Positions 42,560 to 51,755 of a stretch of 64,000 bases of DNA are shown here, in pieces. Under the pieces are notes generated by a model. It searched no databases. It saw only the letters and a program-made list of their open reading frames with translations, and was not told where the DNA came from. The first letter of the stretch is position 1, and each line of letters starts with the position of its first letter. The stretch lies in assembly GCF_002940005.1 (NCBI RefSeq), contig NZ_MDEF01000010.1; one strand, written 5' to 3'. The position numbers were made by a program, and so were the translations under genes. The stretch is from Xanthomonas hortorum. Lineage in GTDB: Bacteria; Pseudomonadota; Gammaproteobacteria; Xanthomonadales; Xanthomonadaceae.

Positions 42560-43356
42560 TCCGCATTCCGATGGAACTGCGCGAAACCGTGATTGCCATC
42601 GCCCGTGAGGCGGGTGAGGCGATCATGCAGGTATACGCGCAGGACTTCGCGGTGCAGATCAAGGACGACGCCAGCCCGCTGACCCAGGCCGACCTGGCGG
42701 CCAATCGCGTCATCGTCGATGCGTTGCGCCGGGTCACGCCGGACGTGCCGGTGCTGTCGGAAGAATCCGCGCACATCGCCTGGGGAGAACGCCAGTTCTG
42801 GACCAGCTACTGGTTGGTCGACCCGCTCGACGGCACCCGCGAGTTCGTCAAGCGCAACGGCGAGTTCAGTGTCAACATCGCGCTGATCCACATGGGCGCG
42901 CCGGTGCTCGGCGTGGTGCAGGCGCCGGTCGATGGCCGGGTCTGGTACGCGGCGCGCGGCGAGAACGCCTACCGCCGCGATGGCCATCGCGACGAAATGC
43001 TGCAGACGCGCACGCCCGCCGCCACGCCATTGCGGGTGGCCGCCAGCCGCTCGCATCGCGACGCGCGCACCGCGGCCGCACTGGAGCGCATGGGTGATAT
43101 CGATGTGGTGGCGCAGGGCTCGTCATTGAAGTTCTGCCGCATCGCCGAAGGCGATCTCGACGTCTATCCACGCTTCGGCCCCACGTCCGAGTGGGACACC
43201 GCTGCCGGCCAGTGTGTGCTGCACGCCGCCGGCGGCGTATTGCTGGCGGGCGGCTCCGGCAAACCGTTCCGCTACAACCGCCGCGATACCTTGCTCAACG
43301 GTGATTTCATCGCGCTGGGCGATCCGAATCTGCCGTGGCGCAGTTGGCTGGTATGA
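42556..43356 (+). CDS. cysQ: 3'(2'),5'-bisphosphate nucleotidase CysQ
   Basis: The 266-aa inositol-monophosphatase-fold enzyme converts PAP (adenosine 3',5'-bisphosphate) to AMP in sulfate assimilation. Metal-binding motifs are PVLSEESAHI, WLVDPLDGTREFVKRNGEF and the C-terminal PTSEWDTAAGQCVLHAAGG. It overlaps nudE upstream and mazG downstream by ATGA, so the genes form one coupled operon. The ATG at 42556 is used; a second ATG at 42571 is possible. Confidence 0.95.
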   Translation: MIRIPMELRETVIAIAREAGEAIMQVYAQDFAVQIKDDASPLTQADLAANRVIVDALRRVTPDVPVLSEESAHIAWGERQFWTSYWLVDPLDGTREFVKRNGEFSVNIALIHMGAPVLGVVQAPVDGRVWYAARGENAYRRDGHRDEMLQTRTPAATPLRVAASRSHRDARTAAALERMGDIDVVAQGSSLKFCRIAEGDLDVYPRFGPTSEWDTAAGQCVLHAAGGVLLAGGSGKPFRYNRRDTLLNGDFIALGDPNLPWRSWLV

Positions 43357-44339
43357 GCGTCGCTATGCCTCAGACCCCGCCGACCGGCGACATCCAGCGC
43401 CTGCTGCAGTTGATGGCGCGTCTGCGCGATCGCGAGCACGGCTGTCCCTGGGATGTGGAGCAGACCTTCGTCAGCATTGCGCCGTACACGATCGAAGAAG
43501 CCTACGAAGTCGCCGACGCCATCGACCGCAACGACCTGCCGGGCCTGCGCGACGAATTGGGCGACCTGCTGCTGCAGGTGGTCTTCCATGCACAGATGGC
43601 AGCAGAGCAGGGCGCATTCGACTTTGCCGACGTGGTCGCCACGCTCAGCGACAAGCTGGTGCGCCGCCACCCGCATGTCTTCGCCGATCAACAGGTCGAC
43701 GGCGCGCAGGCCGTGAGCGCCAACTGGGAGCAGATCAAGCGCGAAGAACGGCGTGCAGCCGGCCATCAGGACGACTCCGCACTTGCCGGCATCGCACGCG
43801 GCCTGCCGGAGTGGCAGCGCTCCACCAAGCTGCAGTCGCGCGCGGCGCGGGTCGGCTTCGATTGGCCCGGCCCGGCACCGGTGCTGGAAAAACTGCAGGA
43901 AGAAATCGAAGAGTTGCGCGTGGAGTTCGCACGCGGCCCGGTCGCCGACAACCAGGCACGGCTGGAAGACGAGCTTGGCGATGTGTTGTTCGTCTGCGCC
44001 AATCTGGCGCGGCACGCCAGGGTCGATGTGGGCGCCGCACTGCGCCATGCCAATCTCAAATTCGAGCGCCGCTTTCGCGCCATGGAAGCGCTGGCGCAGA
44101 CCGCAGACACCAACCTGGCAGCACTGTCCCTGGACCAACAGGAAGCGCTGTGGCAACAGGTCAAGCGCGGCGAGCGAGGCGAGGATCCGGCTGCTTTCGA
44201 CCCGCTGGCCGCCGGCAAACCTGCCACCTATCAGTCAGTGGTCGGCGAGCAAGGTCTCGATGTCTCCGACCCGCATCAGGCAGACCGCGACCAGCAAGAT
44301 TTGAACAAGCCAGATTTCGATAAGCCAGACCGCGCATGA
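43353..44339 (+). CDS. mazG: Nucleoside triphosphate pyrophosphohydrolase MazG, C-terminally extended
   Basis: MazG hydrolyses nucleoside triphosphates to monophosphates and pyrophosphate. The 328-aa product contains two MazG domains: first CPWDVEQTFVSIAPYTIEEAYEV with DELGDLLLQVVFHAQ, then VLEKLQEEIEELRVE with LEDELGDVLFVCANLARH. E. coli MazG is about 263 aa. Here an extra tail of about 60 residues ends in acidic, repetitive DLNKPDFDKPDRA. Start and stop overlap the neighbours by ATGA. Confidence 0.94.
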   Translation: MSVAMPQTPPTGDIQRLLQLMARLRDREHGCPWDVEQTFVSIAPYTIEEAYEVADAIDRNDLPGLRDELGDLLLQVVFHAQMAAEQGAFDFADVVATLSDKLVRRHPHVFADQQVDGAQAVSANWEQIKREERRAAGHQDDSALAGIARGLPEWQRSTKLQSRAARVGFDWPGPAPVLEKLQEEIEELRVEFARGPVADNQARLEDELGDVLFVCANLARHARVDVGAALRHANLKFERRFRAMEALAQTADTNLAALSLDQQEALWQQVKRGERGEDPAAFDPLAAGKPATYQSVVGEQGLDVSDPHQADRDQQDLNKPDFDKPDRA

Positions 44340-44671
44340 ATTCCGCACCGACCACGCTGCTGCTGTTCGCAGCCACCGCGGTCGCCGAACTGCTCGGTTG
44401 CTACCTTCCTTATCTATGGCTGCGCAAGGACGGCAGCATCTGGTTGTTGCTGCCGACGGCGTTGAGCCTTGCCATCTTCGTATGGTTGTTGAGCCTGCAT
44501 CCCGAGGCCAGCGGGCGCGTGTATGCGGCCTATGGCGGCGTCTACATCGCCAGCGCCTTGTTGTGGTTGTGGTGGGTGGACCGGGTGACGCCGACGCGTT
44601 GGGATCTGTTGGGCGCCGCCTGCTGCCTGCTTGGCATGGCCATCATCATGTTTTCGCCGCGCAGCGTCTGA
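44336..44671 (+). CDS. UPF0060 (YnfA-like) inner-membrane protein
   Basis: The 111-aa protein has four predicted transmembrane helices and the family pattern AELLGCYLPYLWLR, AAYGGVYIASALLWLWWVD and GMAIIMFSPR. The fold resembles small multidrug resistance proteins, but the function is not established. It is the last gene of the nudE-cysQ-mazG operon, overlapping mazG by 4 bases. Confidence 0.92.
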   Translation: MNSAPTTLLLFAATAVAELLGCYLPYLWLRKDGSIWLLLPTALSLAIFVWLLSLHPEASGRVYAAYGGVYIASALLWLWWVDRVTPTRWDLLGAACCLLGMAIIMFSPRSV

Positions 44672-44867
44672 TCGCGCGCATGGCGATGTAGTGTGGCTGA
44701 CGCAGCGCCACGCTGGCGACGCGCCGAGCATCGCAACGTGTGAATGCAGGGACTCGATGGCAGCTCATAGGAGTGGCGTCGCAAATTGCTGCGGCGCGGC
44801 GAACACGCCGTTCCCGCAAGCACGGCCGGGCGGCGATAATGGTCCTCTTTCCCTTGGACCGGCGCGC

Positions 44868-45977
44868 ATGACCCAGAAGACCATCCTCAACGACACCCAT
44901 CGTGCGCTCGGCGCCAAGATGGTCGACTTCGGCGGTTGGGACATGCCGATCCATTACGGCTCGCAGCTGGAAGAGCACCATCAGGTGCGTCGCGACGCCG
45001 GCATGTTCGACGTCAGCCACATGACCGTGGTCGATCTGCACGGCGCGCGCGTGCGCGAATTTCTGCGCTACCTGCTGGCCAACTCGGTGGACAAGCTCAA
45101 GGTCTCCGGCAAGGCGCTGTACACCTGCATGCTCAATCCGCAGGGCGGGGTGATCGACGACCTGATCGTCTATTTCATGAGCGAAGAGTTCTTCCGCCTG
45201 GTGGTCAACGCCGCCACCCGCGAAAAGGATCTGCAGTGGATCGGTGAGCAGGCCGCGCGCTTCGATGTGCGCGTGGAAGAGCGCAGCGACTTTGCGATGA
45301 TCGCGGTGCAAGGTCCCAACGCACGCGCCAAGGTCATCGAGCTGGTGGATCCTGCCGACAGCACTGCAGCCAGCAAGCTCGGCCGTTTCGCTGCACTGCA
45401 GACACATTCGCGCGATGGCATCGCACTGTTCCTCGCACGCACCGGCTACACCGGCGAAGATGGTTTCGAAATCGTGTTGCCGCAAGACGCGGCGGTTGCG
45501 TTCTGGAACGCGCTGCTCGCGCAAGGCGTCAAGCCGGCCGGTCTGGGCGCGCGCGATACCTTGCGTCTGGAGGCAGGCATGAATCTCTACGGGCAGGACA
45601 TGGATGACGCGGTTACTCCTTATGAGGCTGCGTTGGCGTGGACGATCACCCTGGACGAAGGCCGCGACTTCATCGGTCGCGCCGTGCTCGAAGCGCAAAA
45701 GGCGCAGGGCGCGCCGCGTCAACTCATCGGTGTGGTCATGGATGAGAAGGGCGTGCTGCGGCACGGCCAGAGCGTGTTCACCGCCAGCGGCGAAGGCGAG
45801 ATCCTGTCCGGTACCTTCTCGCCCACGCTCGGCAAGGCGATCGCGTTCGCGCGCGTGCCGGCCGGCAGCATCGACGACCTGCGGGTGGACATCCGCGGCA
45901 AGCAGGTGCCGTTGCGCGCGGTGAAGTTTCCTTTCGTGCGCGATGGCCAGGCACAGCCCGGCGTGCTTGGGCAATGA
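44868..45977 (+). CDS. gcvT: Glycine cleavage T protein (aminomethyltransferase)
   Basis: The 369-aa enzyme transfers the methylene group from the H protein's aminomethyl-lipoyl arm to tetrahydrofolate, releasing ammonia. The N-terminus HRALGAKMVDFGGWDMPIHY, the segment GMFDVSHMTVVDLHG and the folate-site ARTGYTGEDGFEIVLP are typical. The ATG at 44868 matches the family start; the frame extends upstream to 44631 without homology. gcvH follows 141 bases downstream. I see no glycine riboswitch in the 196-base upstream gap. Confidence 0.96.
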   Translation: MTQKTILNDTHRALGAKMVDFGGWDMPIHYGSQLEEHHQVRRDAGMFDVSHMTVVDLHGARVREFLRYLLANSVDKLKVSGKALYTCMLNPQGGVIDDLIVYFMSEEFFRLVVNAATREKDLQWIGEQAARFDVRVEERSDFAMIAVQGPNARAKVIELVDPADSTAASKLGRFAALQTHSRDGIALFLARTGYTGEDGFEIVLPQDAAVAFWNALLAQGVKPAGLGARDTLRLEAGMNLYGQDMDDAVTPYEAALAWTITLDEGRDFIGRAVLEAQKAQGAPRQLIGVVMDEKGVLRHGQSVFTASGEGEILSGTFSPTLGKAIAFARVPAGSIDDLRVDIRGKQVPLRAVKFPFVRDGQAQPGVLGQ

Positions 45978-46118
45978 GTCAAACGCTGCCGGGCGTGCAG
46001 ACGGCCGGCAGCGCGCAACATCGGTAGCAACCAAGCAGTCCTGCACGCGCGTGCACCTGTCTTGTCGCGCGGTCTAAACTAGCCACCTGTCCCTAACCCC
46101 AGTTTCCCCGGAGCACAC

Positions 46119-46514
46119 ATGAGCGAGATCCCTGGCGACCTCAAGTTCCTCAAATCCCACGAGTGGGCCCGCGTCGAAAACAGCGGCCGTGTGACCGTCG
46201 GTATCTCCGACCACGCGCAGGGCTTGCTGGGTGACCTGGTCTACGTCGAACTGCCGGGCGTCGGCGACACCGTGCAGGCCGGCAACGGCGCGGCAGTGGT
46301 GGAGTCGGTCAAGGCCGCCTCCGACGTCTATAGCCCGGTCAGCGGTACCGTCGTCGAGGTCAATAGCGCACTCAGCGACAAGCCGGAAACCATCAACGAA
46401 GACGCTTACGGCGACGGCTGGATCTTCGTGGTCGAACTCGACGACAAGGAAGAGCTCAACGACCTGCTGTCGCCGGACGACTATGCCGAGCTGCTGGAAG
46501 AAGACGCGCACTGA
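46119..46514 (+). CDS. gcvH: Glycine cleavage H protein (lipoyl carrier)
   Basis: The 131-aa carrier of the glycine cleavage system shuttles the aminomethyl intermediate on a lipoyl-lysine, which lies in VVESVKAASDVYSPVSG. The N-terminus LKFLKSHEWARVE is typical. CCGGAG lies eight bases before the ATG. A strong terminator follows at 46541. Confidence 0.97.
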   Translation: MSEIPGDLKFLKSHEWARVENSGRVTVGISDHAQGLLGDLVYVELPGVGDTVQAGNGAAVVESVKAASDVYSPVSGTVVEVNSALSDKPETINEDAYGDGWIFVVELDDKEELNDLLSPDDYAELLEEDAH

Positions 46515-46540
46515 TCGCGCCTGGCACATCGCAACCTCGG

Positions 46541-46571
46541 ATGGCCGCTCCTGGAGCGGCCATTTTTTTTT
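46541..46571 (+). terminator. Rho-independent terminator after gcvH
   Basis: An 11-bp perfect stem, ATGGCCGCTCC with GGAGCGGCCAT around one T, is followed by nine T. Confidence 0.95.
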
Positions 46572-47229
46572 GCACGCCAGGCTGCGCCGGCGCGCCGGTA
46601 TCGATTGCAGTGGCCAGCGAACTGCCGCGTTGCGGAGTTCTCGAACGATGCCTGCATGCCAGGTGCCGGTCGCCATCGCCGCGCTCGGCGGCCGATCGAA
46701 AAACACCGCACGCGCCAGGCACGCATCACCACCACCGCGTCGAAGGATGTCCGCATGCAGGCGCATCGGATTTCTGGCGTGAGCCAATCGTGAGGACGCG
46801 GCGTGTGCGTGGTGAAAAAAACTGGCGCTCGCATGCGTCGATGGTCGATCGTTGGACGCGATGCAAGGCATGCATGCATGCGTCGAGTCGTCCATGCAGA
46901 CGCATGCAAGGCGATCGAAGAGCGCAATAAGTTTGCGCATTTGCGCTGATGCGATGCCCCAAGCGCAGTCGTTGGATAAAAAATTTTCAGCTGGCGGACA
47001 GGCGACACAAGACATCACTGCCTTGCACCTTGTGACGCGTCCGTCATGCCGATCCAGTCGCTGCATTTTTGACCGCTTCAAAAAAACAGCACAAAAGAAG
47101 TGGTTTTCTGAAAACCCGATTGCACGAATGCGCGCGTCGCTCGCACGCGCATGCCAGTGCAAGGCCTGTCTGGATCACCTCGACGCGCCGCATTGCGATG
47201 GCCGGCTGAAAAAAAATTGCAAAAGAGTG
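46572..47229. other. 658-base gene-free, A-tract-rich region upstream of the H1-like gene
   Basis: No convincing gene is seen. The region is unusual for this genome: it has repeated GCATGC/TGCATGC words around 46860-46920 and several A-tracts (for example AAAAAATTTT near 46978, AAAAAAA near 47081 and AAAAAAAA near 47209). Such tracts can bend DNA and act as UP elements for the promoter at 47230. Confidence 0.5.
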
Positions 47230-47258
47230 TTGACAGTAAAAAAAAGCGTGATTAGGTT
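47230..47258 (+). promoter_or_regulatory. Sigma-70-type promoter of the H1-like gene
   Basis: TTGACA (47230-47235) is a perfect -35. After a 17-base, A-rich spacer TAGGTT (47253-47258) is an acceptable -10. Transcription would start near 47265, leaving a leader of about 284 bases before the ATG at 47549. The leader contains hairpins (for example CACCCG…CGGGTG near 47402-47430 and GACGGCATGCCGTC near 47476). Confidence 0.7.
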
Positions 47259-47548
47259 TCGCCCAGCAGACGTTGCTGCGAAAGAGAGTAAGCAGAATCG
47301 ACATCAAGCCGACACGCTTGTTCCAGATGTCCACCGAAGCGCTATCCACGGTGGAGTCGGGTCCGCTTCTCTCCAAGAAAGCAGCAGTCGTTCCGATCAC
47401 GCACCCGTGTCGCCGTTCGATGCGGGTGTTTCTGTATCCGTCCCGTCGCGCATCACCTGCGGATGGTTCCCGACGACGGCATGCCGTCGCGGGGTTTGGT
47501 TCAACTGGGCGTTTCACCTCCATAGTTCACTGACGAGGAGCCAATTAC

Positions 47549-48016
47549 ATGGCCACTAAAAAAGCTGCAAAAAAGAAACCCACCGCCAAGAAGGCAGTGA
47601 AGAAGACTGCCGCCAAGAAGGCAGTCAAGAAGGTCGCCAAGAAGGCAACCGCTAAGAAGGCAGTGAAGAAGGCTGCTGCCAAGAAGGCCGTCAAGAAGAC
47701 TGCCAAGAAGGCAACCGCCAAGAAAGCAGTGAAGAAGACTGCCAAGAAGGCAACCAAGAAGACTGCCGCCAAGAAGGCAGTGAAGAAGACCGCAAAGAAG
47801 GCAGTGAAGAAGACTGCCAAGAAGGCGACCAAGAAGACGGCCGCCAAGAAAGCAGTCAAGAAGACCGCCAAGAAAGCAGCAGCTCCGAAGAAGGCGACCA
47901 AGAAGTCCGCCACCAAGAAGACTGCCGTAAAGAAGGTCGCCAAGAAGAAGCCGACCGTTCGCAAGAAGAAGGCCGCTCCGGTCGCGCTGCCCGCAACTCC
48001 GGCGCCGCTGATCTGA
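47549..48016 (+). CDS. Lysine-rich histone H1-like DNA-binding protein
   Basis: The 155-aa protein consists almost wholly of Lys-Lys-Ala-type repeats (AVKKTAKKA, TAKKAVKK) with a short non-basic tail, PVALPATPAPLI. It resembles the C-terminal domain of eukaryotic histone H1 and bacterial Hc1/AlgP-like proteins. It should bind DNA nonspecifically and affect nucleoid structure. GAGGAG lies eight bases before the ATG. The near-repetitive AAGAAGGC codons make length variation by slippage or recombination likely between strains. Its own promoter and terminator make it a single-gene unit. Confidence 0.88.
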   Translation: MATKKAAKKKPTAKKAVKKTAAKKAVKKVAKKATAKKAVKKAAAKKAVKKTAKKATAKKAVKKTAKKATKKTAAKKAVKKTAKKAVKKTAKKATKKTAAKKAVKKTAKKAAAPKKATKKSATKKTAVKKVAKKKPTVRKKKAAPVALPATPAPLI

Positions 48017-48044
48017 TCTGCAACACCCGATCGCCGTAAACATC

Positions 48045-48085
48045 GAGCTCTCTCCCCGACGCCCAGCGGGGAGGGAGCTTTTTTA
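48045..48085 (+). terminator. Rho-independent terminator after the H1-like gene
   Basis: GAGCTCTCTCCCCG pairs with CGGGGAGGGAGC (one mismatch) around a short loop and is followed by six T. Confidence 0.92.
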
Positions 48086-48170
48086 TTGGGTCGCTCTCAA
48101 CAATCGCGAACACCAAAAACAACAAAGGCGACCGAAGCCGCCTCTGTCTTGAATCGCTGCAAACGCTAAC

Positions 48171-49550
48171 TCAGCGCGGCGATGCCACCGACTTGCCGGA
48201 CGAGGCGCCCTTGCCGGCAGGATCGGGACGCTCGGCTAGCATGTTCTCGCTGCCAAAGTCGCCATCCACATCGATGTCCAGCCAACGCTTGGCCGGCAGG
48301 CCGAGTGCGCGATCCAGGATGGTCGGCAGCATGCCCGACGGCAGACCGCTCTCGCCGTTCCACATGATGGCGATGCCAAGGTCGCGCTCGGGAAGCAGCG
48401 CGACCAGGCCGCGATACCCCTGCACCGCGCCGGCATGGAAGATGACTTGATGGCCGGCGTAATCGAACACGCGCCAGCCCAGCGCGTAGCTGGCAGCGTC
48501 CACACGCTCATGGCGCCAACCCGAGCGCATCTCGCCCGGTGTGGAGATCAACGGCGCATGCAGCGTCGCCAGCAGCGGCGCAGGCAGCACGTCGGTGCGG
48601 TGACCGGTGTGTGCAAGCAGCCACTGCGCCATGTCGCTGGCGCTGGCGTTGACGCCGGCAGCGGGCGCCAGGCGGTAGTAGGTCGGCTTGGGCGTCAGTG
48701 CCACCCAACCGCCGCGGCTGCGCACATGCGGGCGTGCCGCATGCGGGCTGGCCTGGATACCGGCCAGGCCCATGCTCGCGTCATTCATGCCCAACGGCTT
48801 GAAGATGCGGCGCTCCACCGACTGCTCATAGAAGCTGCCGGAAGCGGCGAACACCACATCGCCGACCAGACTGAAGGCCACGTTCTGATACGCATAGCAA
48901 TCGCCCGGCGCGCAGCGCAAGGGTGCAGCGGCGAGCTTGTGGCTGAGCGAGTAATAGTCGACGTTGGATTCGATGTCGCGGTCGTAGGCATTGCGGGTCA
49001 GGCCAACGCGGTGGCTGAGCACCTCGGCGACGGTGAGCTGATGGGTGGCGACGTTATCGCTGAGCTGGAAGCCGGGCACGTAATCGACCACCTTGCTGTC
49101 CCAACGCAGCACGCCGTCGTTGACCAACAGGCCGGCCATGGTGCTTGCGAACGCCTTGGACAGCGAGGCGAGGCGGAACACGGTGTGGCCATCGACCGGC
49201 TCCGGATGATTGACGTCGGTGACGCCGTAGCCGCGCGCGCTGAGCACCTTGCCACCCTGCACGATCGCCATCGCAATGCCGGGCACGCGGTTGCCGTAGG
49301 TCAACTGATTGGCCATGGACTCAAACGCGGCCACATCGAAGCCGGCCGCCGGTGCCAGCACACTGCTGGCCGGAAGCGAGGCGCGATACTGCAGCGGAGC
49401 GGTGGGCGACTGTGCGGCGGTGGCCGGCTGCAGCGCAAAGGCAGCTGGCGCGGGCGTCTGCGCGGTGGAAGAGAGGGCCAGGGGCAATAACGCCCCGAGC
49501 AGCCCGATGGCCAACGGACGAAACCGTCGGGGCCTGCGCATTTCAGTCAT
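48171..49550 (-). CDS. Serine beta-lactamase/penicillin-binding-like hydrolase, exported
   Basis: The 459-aa protein has a signal-like N-terminus and a class C beta-lactamase/esterase fold (PF00144). The catalytic SxxK is in RLASLSKAFASTM, the YxN-type motif is YAYQNVAFSLVGD, and the third motif is HAGAVQGYRG, HAG in place of KTG. Such proteins may be D-aminopeptidases, esterases or muropeptide-processing enzymes, and most are not resistance beta-lactamases. The replacement of the KTG Lys by His argues against penicillin hydrolysis. The ATG at 49550 is chosen, with GGCGGGA upstream; the open frame continues to 50093 without homology. Confidence 0.85.
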   Translation of the reverse strand: MTEMRRPRRFRPLAIGLLGALLPLALSSTAQTPAPAAFALQPATAAQSPTAPLQYRASLPASSVLAPAAGFDVAAFESMANQLTYGNRVPGIAMAIVQGGKVLSARGYGVTDVNHPEPVDGHTVFRLASLSKAFASTMAGLLVNDGVLRWDSKVVDYVPGFQLSDNVATHQLTVAEVLSHRVGLTRNAYDRDIESNVDYYSLSHKLAAAPLRCAPGDCYAYQNVAFSLVGDVVFAASGSFYEQSVERRIFKPLGMNDASMGLAGIQASPHAARPHVRSRGGWVALTPKPTYYRLAPAAGVNASASDMAQWLLAHTGHRTDVLPAPLLATLHAPLISTPGEMRSGWRHERVDAASYALGWRVFDYAGHQVIFHAGAVQGYRGLVALLPERDLGIAIMWNGESGLPSGMLPTILDRALGLPAKRWLDIDVDGDFGSENMLAERPDPAGKGASSGKSVASPR

Positions 49551-49883
49551 GGTTGTCCCGCCTGTTCCACTGCCTCCGGCGATTCTAGCGCCGCGCTTCG
49601 CAATAGCACAAACTGCCAGAAGATGAATGGGCATCATATTGATCCTATTGATGATTTTAGGTTCAGAAATCGGGCGGAGCGGAGCGCTTCGAGTGCGCCT
49701 CGGCACCTTTGCAGATGTGGCTGCAAGCGGCGTGCCGTCTGGATGCAGGATCAGTCCGTTGTGTTCTGCACCGCGCCGCTGGTGGTGCTGCGCCGCATCG
49801 GCTAACTTGCGCGCTTCCTTCGCGGGTGCCGCCGCTGCCATGTCCACGCTGTCGGGCCCGTTTGTGCAGGCGATTTGTTCACC
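49551..49883. other. 333-base divergent intergenic region
   Basis: This region lies between the beta-lactamase-like gene (minus) and the transporter gene (plus). It must hold both promoters. A lower-GC stretch at 49625-49670 is a plausible site, but no clear -35/-10 pair or operator was identified. Confidence 0.4.
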
Positions 49884-51248
49884 ATGACCAGCCGATTTTC
49901 TTCGTCGCAGTCTGCGGCTGGCCGTTTGAGCGGCGCGTTGCGCAGCTCGCCGCCGCTGGCGTGGAGTTTTCTGTATTTCTTCTGCCTGCTCAGCGGGTAT
50001 TACGTGTTGCGCCCGGTGCGCGAGGCGATGAGCGCCTCGGCGGATGTGGAAGCGATCTTTCCCACCGGCATGATCGCCTTCTTCGCCGCGCATGGCATGC
50101 CGCTCAAAGACTTCACCCTGCAGGTGCTGTTTACCTGCACCTTCCTGATCATGGTGTTGCTGCAGCCGGTCTACGGCGCATTGGTCAGCCGCTATCCGCG
50201 CCGGGTGTTCCTGCCGGTGGTGTATGGCTTCTTCATCGCGACCCTGTTGCTGTTCTACGTGTTGTTCGACAGCGGCGTGCCCGGGCGCGGGATGGCGTTC
50301 TTTTTATGGGTGACCGTCTTCAACCTGTTTGCGGTGGCGGTGTTCTGGAGCTTCATGGCCGACGTCTTCAGCAATGCCGAAGCGCGCAGTTACTACGGTT
50401 ACATCGGTGCGGCCGGCACGCTGGGCGCGTTTCTCGGGCCGATCCTCACCCGCACCCTGGTCGAGCGCATCGGCATCGCGCATCTGATGCTGGTGTCGGC
50501 CGGGTTTCTGACGGTGTGCGTGGTCTGCGTGCTGCGTCTGCGCTTGTGGGCGGTTGCGCGCGAGCAGGAGCGACAGCTGAGCTCCGGCGAAGTGCCGATG
50601 GGCGGCGATGTGCTCGGCGGGCTCAAGTTGATCGTGCGCGAGCCGTTGCTGCGCTGGTTGGCCTTCATGGTGTTGTTCGGTGTGGGCGTCGGCACCTTGC
50701 TCTACAACGAGCAGGCAGCGCTGGTACGGCGGCTATACACGGACGCAGCGGCAGCCACCGCCTATTACGCGAGTATCGATCTGGCGATCAACGCGCTCAC
50801 TCTGGTGTTGCAGCTGCTGGTGACGCGCGCGCTGTTGTCGCGTTTCGGTATCGCACCGGCGCTGTTGATTCCGGGTGTGGCGATCACGCTTGGCTATGCC
50901 GTGCTGACAGCCTCTCCGTTGCCGATGATGATCGCGATCGTGCAGGTGATCACCCGCTCCAGCGAGTTCGCACTGGCCAAGCCGGCGCGCGAGACCTTAT
51001 ACACGCGCGTCGACCGGGAATGGCGTTACAAGGCCGGCGCGGCGATCGACACGGTGATCTACCGCGGTGGCGATCTCGCCTTCGTGTGGGTGCACAAGCT
51101 GGTGTCGGCATTCGGCTCCAGTGCCGTGTTCGGCGTCGGTCTGCTGGTGGCCTCGGGCATGACACTGGGCGCATTCGGTCTGCTGCGCGAGGCGCGCAAG
51201 CTGCCTGCCGAGCGCGATGCGCAGACCGCTAAGCAGGCGTCCGACTAA
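49884..51248 (+). CDS. 12-TM transporter, MFS / NTP-antiporter-like
   Basis: The 454-aa inner-membrane protein has about 12 transmembrane helices. The first helix carries FCLLSGYYVLRPVREAMS, a sequence shared by bacterial relatives of the ATP/ADP translocase (Tlc) group within the MFS superfamily. RSSEFALAKPARETLYTRVDRE is the other conserved segment. Free-living bacteria carry such homologues with unknown substrates, so nucleotide exchange should not be assumed. The ATG at 49884 is preferred over the TTG at 49875. Confidence 0.8.
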   Translation: MTSRFSSSQSAAGRLSGALRSSPPLAWSFLYFFCLLSGYYVLRPVREAMSASADVEAIFPTGMIAFFAAHGMPLKDFTLQVLFTCTFLIMVLLQPVYGALVSRYPRRVFLPVVYGFFIATLLLFYVLFDSGVPGRGMAFFLWVTVFNLFAVAVFWSFMADVFSNAEARSYYGYIGAAGTLGAFLGPILTRTLVERIGIAHLMLVSAGFLTVCVVCVLRLRLWAVAREQERQLSSGEVPMGGDVLGGLKLIVREPLLRWLAFMVLFGVGVGTLLYNEQAALVRRLYTDAAAATAYYASIDLAINALTLVLQLLVTRALLSRFGIAPALLIPGVAITLGYAVLTASPLPMMIAIVQVITRSSEFALAKPARETLYTRVDREWRYKAGAAIDTVIYRGGDLAFVWVHKLVSAFGSSAVFGVGLLVASGMTLGAFGLLREARKLPAERDAQTAKQASD

Positions 51249-51388
51249 GAGGGGCTGGCAAAACTACTTGCCGCCATCAGGCGGACGCGACTGTTGCTGG
51301 GTACGGCGTGTACCACTGATACAGCTGGTTCTGAGAGCGCCGTGCATATCTGCCTGCTCATTACTCACGACGTTTTGTCAGCCGCTTC
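51248..51388 (+). repeat. Copy of the dispersed MITE-like repeat
   Basis: It begins AGAGGGGCTGGCAAAAC and ends GTTTTGTCAGCCGCTTC, giving inverted ends related to those of the 26582-26726 copy. The interior shares CAGGCGGACGCG and GGTTCTGAG. It starts exactly at the stop codon of the transporter gene. Confidence 0.75.
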
Positions 51389-51499
51389 AAGGCAGCGAAA
51401 TCTCTGTTGCCTTGGAGTAGTTGGACAGTGTTGATAGCTCTTTTGCAGAGCGGATGATCTCAGGGCTGGAGCGGTTGATCTGCGGCCTGGCTGCAGGGC

Positions 51500-51601
51500 C
51501 CTTGCCCGCCCACCCTCGCGGGACACGCCGCAAGTACGTTCGTGTAGGCTCTTACGCGGCATCCATGCCGCGTAAGGTCCCGCGACGGTGGGCGGGCAAG
51601 G
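51500..51601 (+). repeat. Large inverted-repeat element, copy 1
   Basis: 25-bp arms (51500-51524 and 51577-51601, one mismatch; arm begins CCTTGCCCGCCCACC) enclose a 52-base centre with ACGCCGCAAGTAC, TGTAGGCTC and an inner 11-bp hairpin over TTACGCGGCAT. This centre recurs in opposite orientation at 51777-51829. Confidence 0.85.
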
Positions 51602-51755
51602 ACCAATCAAGAGTGTCGGTGTGTAGGGTGCAAACAGTGCATGACGTGCTTCCAATTCGCTAACTCTCATGTAGATGCGGCCTGCATCAGCAGGCCGATG
51701 TAGCCGGAGAGATGACCCGCTTTTCACAAAGCTAGCGATCAGCTCCCTGGTGCGG

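Noticed and set aside
44672..44867. Glycine riboswitch upstream of gcvT
   Set aside because: No tandem aptamer-like conserved cores were seen in the 196-base gap.
47549..48016. Low-complexity repeat without coding function
   Set aside because: A good promoter, ribosome site, terminator and continuous Lys-rich frame support a real H1-like gene.
48171..49550. Antibiotic-resistance class C beta-lactamase
   Set aside because: The third motif is HAG rather than KTG and there are extra segments; a general serine hydrolase of the family is more likely.
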